From Parcubacteria group bacterium (GTDB lineage: Bacteria > Patescibacteriota > Minisyncoccia > Phycocordibacterales > GCA-002724975): DNA of 15,806 nucleotides. Position 1 is the first letter of the stretch, and each line of letters starts with the position of its first letter. Under the pieces are notes generated by a model. The model was not told the origin of the DNA. It saw only the letters and a list, made by a program, of their open reading frames with translations, and ran no database searches. The position numbers and the translations under genes were made by a program. The stretch is from positions 1 to 15,806 of the forward strand of contig PBQF01000070.1 in NCBI GenBank assembly GCA_002724975.1, in the 5' to 3' direction. Positions 7,632 through 14,738 of the stretch are shown piece by piece.

Positions 7632-9088
7632 ATAAAATGACAAATGTACTAGTTTTAAATGTTGGAGCCCCTCCCGGCAGGAATGTTGCAAGGACACTTA
7701 TTGAGCGAAAGAATATAAAAGTTTTTGTTGCTGATGCAGACCCTTTGGTACCGATACTATATAACACTTCCGAGATCAATGGTTCATATGTGTTGCCGAG
7801 AGCAGATGCTGCCGAATATATAAAGGCATTAAGCGATATAGTAATAAAAGAGAAAATAAAAGTTATTATTCCTTGTATAGAAGATGAAATCCTGGGCTTG
7901 TCTAAGTATAAAGATTATTTCTCGAAGATGTCAGTTGCTGTATTGTGTGTAGAGTATAAAAAAGTTATCAAAATTGCAGATAAGAAAATTATTACAGATA
8001 TAGCCGGTAAAATGAATATACCTGTACCAAGAACATATATCTTAAAAGATTTTGTTGATGAAAAGATAAAAATGAGTTTTCCACTGGTTGTGAAGCCGCG
8101 TATTGGTCATGGGGCAAAAGAGACTTTTATGTTAAAAGACAGGAAAGGCTTTAAGCTTATGCTTTATCAGCTTTCGGAAGATGCTAATAATTACATTATT
8201 CAGCAGTATATACCTGGAGATGTCGGAAGCATGTTCTTATGCGGCTTGCTGTATGGCAGGGATGGTGGTATTAAGGCAGAGTTTATGTCCAGAAGTATAA
8301 AAACATTGTACAGTTTTGGGGGACCGGCCGTTAGTGGAGAGACAATTAAAGGGTTTAGTAGACTAAAGGTTTATAGCAGGAAAATAATAGATGCGGTAGG
8401 AAACTGGTATGGGCCAGTTGGTATAGAATACAAAATATCTTCAGAAGATGGGACTCCTTATTTTCTTGATGCTAATCCTCGTTTTTGGGGTTATGGTTTG
8501 CTTGCAGTAAAAAGCGGCATTGATTTTCCATATATCTCGGTCATGGACGCTATAGGACAGAGTTACAAAGCTATAAGCGAAGATAGTGATGTGTTCGTAC
8601 TGCTTCGAGAACATAAAGATACGGTTATTCCAAAATCTGCTGTACAAGAACAATATGAAAATAAGACCATCCTTGTGTTTGAGATACATTCGAAAAGCAA
8701 GAAGAACTTTGAAAACATTGCAAAACTTAGGGGCGTAAAAGGTGTTGATAGAATTATTATTACGGGGATGCAAGAGGCCCTTAAACCATTTTTAAAATAT
8801 ATTAATAATAAAGACGAAAAACTATCTTGTTATACCAAACAAGTCATGTCTGAGTATGAAAATTTATACGAAATAGGAACATATAATTTCGCTGGAGTCT
8901 TAGTTTATCTAGAGGAGACAGGAAAAGATGTAGAAATTAATATGATTAAACGAGAGTTGAAAGCATTTCTAGGAACTAAGCGAAAAGTAGAACGAGTGAA
9001 TAAGGATGAGTTTTTTATAGCTACAAATAATTATCTCAAAAGATGCGTGCAGAAAAATAGAAATATAGATGACGAACAGAGTAATTAA
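7628..9088 (+). CDS. ATP-grasp carboxylate-amine ligase with C-terminal extension
   Basis: ATP-grasp enzymes join a carboxylate to an amine or thiol through an acyl-phosphate. Of the 486 aa, residues 6-110 form a Rossmann-like pre-ATP-grasp domain. ATP-binding VVKPRIGHG has K156. The metal ligands are E267 in VGIEYK and D281/N283 in DANPRFWG, so the active site looks complete. The last ~165 residues (about 320-486) show no recognised motif and exceed the usual 320-400 aa length; an alpha/beta ligand-binding or partner-docking role is possible. The start overlaps the pseI stop by 4 nt (ATGA), which implies coupled translation and a shared pathway. No ribosome binding site is visible. Inferred job: adding an amino acid or other acyl group to an amino sugar amine. 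The window has no acetyltransferase for that step. Confidence 0.8.
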   Translation: MNKMTNVLVLNVGAPPGRNVARTLIERKNIKVFVADADPLVPILYNTSEINGSYVLPRADAAEYIKALSDIVIKEKIKVIIPCIEDEILGLSKYKDYFSKMSVAVLCVEYKKVIKIADKKIITDIAGKMNIPVPRTYILKDFVDEKIKMSFPLVVKPRIGHGAKETFMLKDRKGFKLMLYQLSEDANNYIIQQYIPGDVGSMFLCGLLYGRDGGIKAEFMSRSIKTLYSFGGPAVSGETIKGFSRLKVYSRKIIDAVGNWYGPVGIEYKISSEDGTPYFLDANPRFWGYGLLAVKSGIDFPYISVMDAIGQSYKAISEDSDVFVLLREHKDTVIPKSAVQEQYENKTILVFEIHSKSKKNFENIAKLRGVKGVDRIIITGMQEALKPFLKYINNKDEKLSCYTKQVMSEYENLYEIGTYNFAGVLVYLEETGKDVEINMIKRELKAFLGTKRKVERVNKDEFFIATNNYLKRCVQKNRNIDDEQSN

Positions 9089-10511
9089 CGATTTCAATAA
9101 TAGATTTAGAGTAGTACATCAGCTTAAGGTCGTTAACCATAAGAATATACAATTTTGGCCTTTTTTGTGTGCAGAGAGTGGTAGCAATAGGATGATTTTG
9201 TCATGGTATCAATATTCTTCAGCGACCTCTCCTGAACAATCGGATATATATATTTCTTGTATGGAAAGTCTCGAAGAATGGATGGATCCTTGCCGAATAT
9301 CTGGTGGTATAAGTTACAATAATGCCCCTTGCGTTATAAAGCTTGAGGATGGAAGGACCGCTGTTTATTGGCACTCATGGAGAAGTCCTGGTGTTTGCCC
9401 ATTTGAAGGTACCGGTGGTATTACTTATATCTGGGGGGCTTTGTCCAAGGGAAAACGTTTAGATCAATGGCTCGATCCTTTTCTCGTTTTCCCGGATGAA
9501 GAGAAACAGTTGTACCCATCGATTTGCAGAACTTTTTCTGGAGATTTTTATCTAGTATATTCAAAAGGATACGGAGGCGCTTTGGGTATCGCACATTCTT
9601 TAGATGGAATACATTGGGTTAAGATAAATGATATCAAAGGATATAAAAGTATTAATAGGCCTGATATTGCAATCGATAAAGACGGGACAATATGGGTCGT
9701 CTTTTCTGCAGTAGAAGACAAAAGAAGAAAGGTGTTTCTGATAAAGTCTGAAGATGCAATTAATTGGGAAAGGCAAGAACTCAATCTTGATATCGAAGAT
9801 AATCTAGATAGACCAAAAGTTAGTATTGATAGCTCTGGTTATCACTGGATTACTTTGCAGACAGATCATTGGCAGCCACAAACATTTTCAAACACAGTGG
9901 AATTGAGTGACAATAGGGCTATTTTCAGGGTTGAATCTGATAAAACTGCGGGAAATTATAACTGGACTATTAATGCAATCCAAATGAAAAATCTAGAGAG
10001 TGGAAGTCAAAAAAATTACAGATTTTGTGGAAATGAGATAGCGGGTATCAAAGATTATGTGTCTGTTACTCCTGATTGTATTTATTCGATAGATAAAGGT
10101 TTTGGATTATCGAGGAGCGTCGTTTCAATGAAAAGGATGATGGGAGATGAAATAACTTCAAGTTTTATATATGGGGATAAACCGTGTGAATTTATAATGG
10201 ATACTCAACCAGGAACTTATAAGACTACCATTACAATTTCACCGTGGCTATCAGGCAAGGTGGGTACATATATATCAGTAAATGGGACCGGTATCATTCA
10301 AGACACAAAAAAGGAGAGTTATATTATAGTTGGGAGCCTTGCACCTAAAGCACGAAAATGGGAATTTTCTAAAATGGACAATGGTATGGATCTTGAGAGG
10401 ACTCGTCCTTCAAGAATAGTCGACTGGAAAGACAACAGGCGTTTAATGACATGGTGCTATTTTTCTGAACTAGAACAAGGCTTAGCATTAGGTGATATCG
10501 CTACTGTTTAA
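9069..10511 (+). CDS. Cytoplasmic beta-propeller protein with C-terminal galactose-binding-like domain
   Basis: A 480-aa protein without a signal peptide or membrane segment. Residues about 20-310 look like a sialidase/GH-type beta-propeller. Repeating blades carry Asp-box-like turns SLDGIHW (177-183) and SEDAINW (227-233), plus related segments around 59-71 (DIYISCMESLEEW) and 131-134 (LDQW). Residues about 330-430 resemble a carbohydrate-binding beta-sandwich: the VTPDCIYSIDKGFG segment and QPGTYKTTITI (380-390) fit the pattern seen in rhamnogalacturonan-esterase N-domains and malectin-like modules. No sialidase RIP motif was found, so catalytic activity is not assured. It overlaps the ATP-grasp gene by 20 nt and the next gene by 1 nt. 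Glycan or modified-sugar binding, or hydrolase activity inside the cell, is the inference. This ORF is certainly coding; the function is open. Confidence 0.65.
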   Translation: MTNRVINDFNNRFRVVHQLKVVNHKNIQFWPFLCAESGSNRMILSWYQYSSATSPEQSDIYISCMESLEEWMDPCRISGGISYNNAPCVIKLEDGRTAVYWHSWRSPGVCPFEGTGGITYIWGALSKGKRLDQWLDPFLVFPDEEKQLYPSICRTFSGDFYLVYSKGYGGALGIAHSLDGIHWVKINDIKGYKSINRPDIAIDKDGTIWVVFSAVEDKRRKVFLIKSEDAINWERQELNLDIEDNLDRPKVSIDSSGYHWITLQTDHWQPQTFSNTVELSDNRAIFRVESDKTAGNYNWTINAIQMKNLESGSQKNYRFCGNEIAGIKDYVSVTPDCIYSIDKGFGLSRSVVSMKRMMGDEITSSFIYGDKPCEFIMDTQPGTYKTTITISPWLSGKVGTYISVNGTGIIQDTKKESYIIVGSLAPKARKWEFSKMDNGMDLERTRPSRIVDWKDNRRLMTWCYFSELEQGLALGDIATV

Positions 10512-11578
10512 TGAATATAGATAGGATCAGTATATATTTAACTTCTGTACCCCTCAAACAACCATACGAGCTATCATTCAGTACAGTAAGTGACCTGGAA
10601 TCGATATTTGTAAAAATTATAGCAGGTGATAAAGTTGGATGGGGAGAATCCACACCGCTTCCTGGTTATACATCAGATTCCAAATTTTCTGTATACAGTA
10701 ATGCTGAAATTTTATCCCGTGAAATTATAGGTAAAAACCTGGAAGATGCAAAAAGGATTATTGGGTTTAAAGATGGGTTTTCTAGATCAGCACCTATGCT
10801 TGCCATTGAAATGCTTTCAGGAGAAATTACATGGACTGGGCAGACTAAGAAAGTTCCACTGGTATCTCTCATTAAATCAAAGAGCAGGGATACAATAAGA
10901 GACGAAGTTGCGACGGCATTTAAGAATGGGAATCATACTTTAAAGTACAAAATAGGAGGGAATGTTGCAGATGATCTAGAGAGAGCCAGTCACATTCTTT
11001 ATGCTCTTCCAGATGGTGCTAAAGTCAGGTTTGATGCTAATCAGGGATATAGTTTTACTGATGCTGTAAAATTTGTAGACGGTTTGTGTAATAGTAAAAA
11101 GGTTGAATTGATAGAGCAACCATTAAAAGTGCAAGAATGGAGCGGTACCAGGAGGTTATCACAACATACGGATATTCCTATAATGTTGGATGAGTCAATA
11201 CTGACAGAGGAAGATATAATAAAGGCTGTAGAAGCAGAATGTTTTAGTTATATAAAGCTTAAACTGTTCAAGTGCGGTAGTTATAAGAAAACAGAGAGAT
11301 TAATAAGTTTGGCTTTGGAAAATGAATTGAAAGTAATAATAGGAAATGGAGTTTCTACTGCACTTGGATGTTTTTTAGAGTCTAAATTGTGGGATAAAAC
11401 ATCTGAGCTAAAATTAGCAGGGGAGATGAATGGCTATCTCAAGGTTGATATGCCGGTAATTAATGACATAACAGAAGATAGAGGGATGGCAATATACAAA
11501 GATCAGAATATAGCTGATCTTATTAATGAATCTGTGTTGGCGAAATATACTGTCAGTAAAAAGGAACTATACCTATGA
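10511..11578 (+). CDS. Enolase-superfamily MLE/dipeptide-epimerase-like enzyme
   Basis: Mandelate-racemase/muconate-lactonizing group of the enolase superfamily, 355 aa, which abstracts a proton alpha to a carboxylate. The N-terminal capping domain covers about 1-110. The barrel shows K145-Y-K147 (KxK), D175 (DANQGY), E202 (IEQP), D227 (LDES) and K251 in KLFKCG. Both general bases and all three metal ligands are present, with spacing much like Ala-Glu dipeptide epimerases. The eighth-strand DxD that holds the dipeptide amino group in those epimerases appears replaced by E305-M-N307. The substrate is therefore probably different (N-acyl amino acid, modified sugar acid or cycloisomerase substrate). 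The start shares one base with the previous stop (TAATG), and the end overlaps the next gene by 4 nt. The family call is strong; the reaction is unknown. Confidence 0.82.
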   Translation: MNIDRISIYLTSVPLKQPYELSFSTVSDLESIFVKIIAGDKVGWGESTPLPGYTSDSKFSVYSNAEILSREIIGKNLEDAKRIIGFKDGFSRSAPMLAIEMLSGEITWTGQTKKVPLVSLIKSKSRDTIRDEVATAFKNGNHTLKYKIGGNVADDLERASHILYALPDGAKVRFDANQGYSFTDAVKFVDGLCNSKKVELIEQPLKVQEWSGTRRLSQHTDIPIMLDESILTEEDIIKAVEAECFSYIKLKLFKCGSYKKTERLISLALENELKVIIGNGVSTALGCFLESKLWDKTSELKLAGEMNGYLKVDMPVINDITEDRGMAIYKDQNIADLINESVLAKYTVSKKELYL

Positions 11579-12837
11579 AAAAGGGCAATAATTTATTATT
11601 GGGAATAAGTACCAGTACAAGAGCGAAGCTTTCTACTCAAGGTTACCTGGAGGCATTGAACAGGATGTCTGATTATCAAACGATGTACGAACTTATATAT
11701 GAACTTGGGAGTGAGAAAAAAATAAGCAACACGGAGGGTCTTTTACTGGCTTCGCTTTTTGGGGCCAGATCAAAAGATATAGATATTAATGTGATTAATT
11801 TAAAAGATGTTTTTAAGTCTACAAAGATTTCGAAGCAGGAACTTACAAAAGAATTAGATCGCTGTTCAGGAATTATCCTTGGAACACCGGTGTATTTCGG
11901 GGACAGGTCTTCCTGGTTTGAGAAGCTTATCGAGCATATCAGAACTAATAAGATTGATACCAAAAACAAAATATTTGGAATGGTAACAGCTGGTGCAAAA
12001 AGGAACGGGGGGCAGGAGACAACGTTAGTATTCGGACTCCTCGATGCTCTCAATTTAGGATTTAATGTTGTCGGTAATGGACCCCCTACTTCTCAATTTG
12101 GTGGTACCGGATGGGCGGGAGACATTGGGAAAATCCAGGACGATAATTTTGGTATAGATACATCAATGGGGGTAGGGAAGAGAGTAAAAAGATATTTTGA
12201 AATAATATCTTCCAAAGCAACATCCAAAAAGGAATTGACAATAGGCATTCTGTATTCCGGATTTAATAAAAAAGGTGACATGCGAATTCAGGATTTGATA
12301 TTGAATATTCAAAAGAGTGGAGTAGAAACCAAATTGATAGACATAGATAGACTGAAGATAAAGCCATGTTTAGCTTGTGCAAAATGTCCTCATACACTGG
12401 AAACTGATTACGGATGTATTATCAAGGATGATATGTCAGAGATAAGAGAACTGTTTGGAGGTATCAATGGTTTGATACTTATATCACGCAAAGGTAATGA
12501 TAAGATCGGAAAATACCAGCTGTTTCTTGAGCGTACACGGTTCATAAGAAGAAGCAATTTTATTATGAGTGATATTCCGTTTGGGGTATATAGCATTGAG
12601 GACAAACTCACTGGTAGTCAACTTTCGACAAGGATGTTTATGTCATTTCTCAGGCATAATGTGTTTGTAGTAAGTCCATTGGTGCAGTCAATATCTGATG
12701 GCAGCAATACTGTACGCATTGGCCACATTGATGAATTATGTTGTAATCTAATTAAAATCGCATCAAAGACAAAGAGTGCGATAAGTAAATCTAAGAGTCG
12801 CTATACTTATAAATCTATAGGGTACGGGAATACCTGA
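11575..12837 (+). CDS. Double flavodoxin-like protein with C-terminal four-Cys iron-sulfur-flavoprotein motif
   Basis: A 420-aa redox protein that appears to contain two flavodoxin-like domains. Domain 1 (about 1-210) has the FMN-loop segment TPVYFG at 104-109, and GGQETT at 145-150 followed by GGTGWAG, as in NADPH-FMN reductase/WrbA relatives; its N-terminus carries an unusual insert at about 18-65. Domain 2 (about 220-400) begins LTIGILYSG and carries cysteines C265, C268, C271 and C281 (C-X2-C-X2-C-X9-C) followed by KDDM. This resembles the compact 4Fe-4S motif of archaeal-type iron-sulfur flavoproteins. A good Shine-Dalgarno AAGGA (11561-11565) lies 9 nt before the ATG, and the gene overlaps the enolase-like gene by 4 nt. 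Expected role: flavin-dependent reduction or electron delivery in the same pathway. The substrate is unknown. Confidence 0.72.
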   Translation: MKKGNNLLLGISTSTRAKLSTQGYLEALNRMSDYQTMYELIYELGSEKKISNTEGLLLASLFGARSKDIDINVINLKDVFKSTKISKQELTKELDRCSGIILGTPVYFGDRSSWFEKLIEHIRTNKIDTKNKIFGMVTAGAKRNGGQETTLVFGLLDALNLGFNVVGNGPPTSQFGGTGWAGDIGKIQDDNFGIDTSMGVGKRVKRYFEIISSKATSKKELTIGILYSGFNKKGDMRIQDLILNIQKSGVETKLIDIDRLKIKPCLACAKCPHTLETDYGCIIKDDMSEIRELFGGINGLILISRKGNDKIGKYQLFLERTRFIRRSNFIMSDIPFGVYSIEDKLTGSQLSTRMFMSFLRHNVFVVSPLVQSISDGSNTVRIGHIDELCCNLIKIASKTKSAISKSKSRYTYKSIGYGNT

Positions 12838-12890
12838 ATAAACTTGATAGTTGATGCCACTTAAGATGTACAGGTCCTGATTTTAGATGG

Positions 12891-12915
12891 AATGGCTATA
12901 AATGTTATAGCTATT
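12891..12915 (+). terminator. AT-rich hairpin in the 112-bp spacer, possible weak terminator or attenuator
   Basis: AATGGCTATAA (12891-12901) pairs with TTATAGCTATT (12905-12915), giving an 11-bp stem with one G-T pair and an ATG triloop, followed by TCTTT. The stem is too AT-rich and the T tract too short for a confident intrinsic terminator. It lies between two gene groups and immediately upstream of a TATAAT box, and its right arm overlaps the candidate -35 position. Confidence 0.3.
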
Positions 12916-12933
12916 TCTTTGCAAGAATATAAT
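12905..12933 (+). promoter_or_regulatory. Candidate promoter for the transferase/radical SAM genes
   Basis: A perfect TATAAT lies at 12928-12933, 17 bp downstream of a weak TTATAG (12905-12910). The start codon is at 12950, so a transcript starting near 12940 would have a leader of only about 10 nt. There is no Shine-Dalgarno, so the mRNA may be near-leaderless. The box and its flank (TATAATTGT then TAAAA) match the candidate promoter at 2401. Confidence 0.35.
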
Positions 12934-12949
12934 TGTGTAAAAGCCTCAC

Positions 12950-14692
12950 ATGCGAATTGCATTAATTGAAGAAGGTTCAAAAATTAAGTCGTCTGAATTT
13001 GATAAGGTTATCAGTTTTTCGGAAGACAGTTATGTAAATGTGAGCGATTACCTTAATTTGAATGATTTCAATGAGATTTATGATACGGTTTATTCTAATT
13101 TATATTTATGGATAGACCAGCTAAGCAATAAGAATAGCTTCATTTATTCAGGTACAGACATTTTAAAGGCATATGGCAAAGAGCTGTTTGATTTCTTTAT
13201 GAATGTATGCCAGAAAGAATATGTCGTACGTAAAGTAATAGAAAGAGAATCTCCTACAGAATTATGGATAATTAAGAATGATAGAGGGGATGGTATAAAG
13301 CATCCTAACCTGGATTTCTTTATTTCAGATTTTATCCCGTCCGGAATATCGTTAAAGTATTTTGTACAAAATCAGAAAGAGAATCTAAGGGCCGTTAGTT
13401 TTAGGGGAGGACAATCCTACCTGATAAGGATATCAGATTTAGCAAGAAATATGCTAAATAATTTACGCCGAAGTGGAAAGAGTAATATTCTAATTTTCTC
13501 TGATCTAAATAAAATACCTGTTCTTTTCGAAAGTCTTAACGGCAGAGATGTAATGTTCTTAAGAGAGAAAATACCCTTACGCTTTATGCCATATATAATG
13601 AAAAATGGCGTAAATTTAAAATTGCTTTCGGACTTTAAAGTTTCAGTAGGCCAGAAGAAAAATATAGGAGAACAGGTAAATAATTTTACAGACAGGTTGA
13701 ATAGCTCTACAGAAAGAATAATCATTGGCTCAGGTGATTTTACTCCATATATAAAAAAGTATTTAACAGCTGTTTGGAGAAAAGAATTACGGCATAGTCT
13801 GGAATCTATTCTACAAGCGCACGTATTGTTTAAAAAATATAGGATAAGCTCTTTGCTGGTTGATGAGGACAGGAGCAAACTTAACAATTTGCTGGTTCAG
13901 GTTGCAAGTCAATATAAATGCAAATCATACGTAAATGGCCATGGAGATCCATTTCATAAAATAGGAGTCTTGCCTTTGTCTGCTGATTATATGTTTGTGT
14001 GGGGCAAGGCGCAAAAGAAACTACTGAATGAGTGGGGCTTAGAAGAAGGTAAGATTCTCATCACTGGATGCTCGAAATATGATAAGTATTTGAACACTTC
14101 CTCTGCATTAGTAAAAAAAAGAATCTGCAGAGATTTAAAACTCTCACTATCCAAACCGATTGTTCTAATTGCTACCTGTCCATTAAAAACAGGAAGAAAC
14201 ATATGGAAGCATATTGCCTGGAGCAAGCTGGAAGAAATCTTGACTGCAGTAGATAAAATTATGGGTGTTCAAACAATAATCAAATTGCATCCTGGGGATA
14301 ATATCGAACTGCAGGTGCATAAATTACTCAATAGGTTAAATTTAAACAAGATAAGGGTTATAAAGGACTATGATTCTTTGTCCCTTGCAAAGGGTGTAGA
14401 TATATTAATTATCTATAGATCTACATTTGCCATAGACGGCCTGGCGTATCAAAAGCCAGTTATTCTCACCGATGAATATACAATGGATAAGTATGAAACT
14501 GTGAACATATTTTATGACGGCACTACGCAAGATAAACTTGCTGATGTATTGGATAGCATACTTAATGGATTAGCCAGAAGGCACATTGAGTGCTGGAGGG
14601 CAGCTGCTAATTATTGTCTTAATGGTATGGATAAAGAAGCATCTAAAGACATTGCCTCGATCTTGACAGTTCCTTCGGCAATGGATAATTAA
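12950..14692 (+). CDS. GT-B-like polysaccharide/CDP-glycerol-transferase-type protein
   Basis: A 580-aa soluble protein. The C-terminal half (about 290-560) looks like the GT-B superfamily that includes CDP-glycerol glycerophosphotransferases, KpsC/KpsS-type transferases and UDP-GlcNAc 2-epimerases. Motifs are HGD at 331-333, ADYMFVWG at 345-352, ITGCSKYDKY at 371-380, KLHPGD at 445-450 and STFAIDGLAYQKPVI at 491-505; the last is the usual nucleotide-binding region. The N-terminal ~280 residues have no motif I recognise. Context points to a transferase that uses the CMP-nonulosonate made upstream, attaching it to a surface polymer on the cytoplasmic side. The start has no ribosome binding site; MRIALIEEG is a natural strand-first opening. 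It is separated from the upstream run by a possible promoter. The donor and acceptor are inferred only. Confidence 0.65.
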   Translation: MRIALIEEGSKIKSSEFDKVISFSEDSYVNVSDYLNLNDFNEIYDTVYSNLYLWIDQLSNKNSFIYSGTDILKAYGKELFDFFMNVCQKEYVVRKVIERESPTELWIIKNDRGDGIKHPNLDFFISDFIPSGISLKYFVQNQKENLRAVSFRGGQSYLIRISDLARNMLNNLRRSGKSNILIFSDLNKIPVLFESLNGRDVMFLREKIPLRFMPYIMKNGVNLKLLSDFKVSVGQKKNIGEQVNNFTDRLNSSTERIIIGSGDFTPYIKKYLTAVWRKELRHSLESILQAHVLFKKYRISSLLVDEDRSKLNNLLVQVASQYKCKSYVNGHGDPFHKIGVLPLSADYMFVWGKAQKKLLNEWGLEEGKILITGCSKYDKYLNTSSALVKKRICRDLKLSLSKPIVLIATCPLKTGRNIWKHIAWSKLEEILTAVDKIMGVQTIIKLHPGDNIELQVHKLLNRLNLNKIRVIKDYDSLSLAKGVDILIIYRSTFAIDGLAYQKPVILTDEYTMDKYETVNIFYDGTTQDKLADVLDSILNGLARRHIECWRAAANYCLNGMDKEASKDIASILTVPSAMDN

Positions 14693-14738
14693 TAGGCCGG
14701 GCAGTTGTGAAAAATAAAGAACATTCAAAAACAGGCAG

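Noticed and set aside
9069..10511. Annotation of the propeller protein as a true sialidase
   Set aside because: No RIP motif or recognisable arginine triad, and the Asp-box-like turns are of the shorter S-x-D-x-x-x-W kind; only the fold-level statement is supported.
11676..12053. 125-codon minus-strand open frame
   Set aside because: Antisense shadow of the flavodoxin-like gene, whose + strand motifs are clear.
13417..13887. 156-codon minus-strand open frame
   Set aside because: Lies wholly inside the transferase gene, antisense, with low-complexity composition and no recognisable motif.
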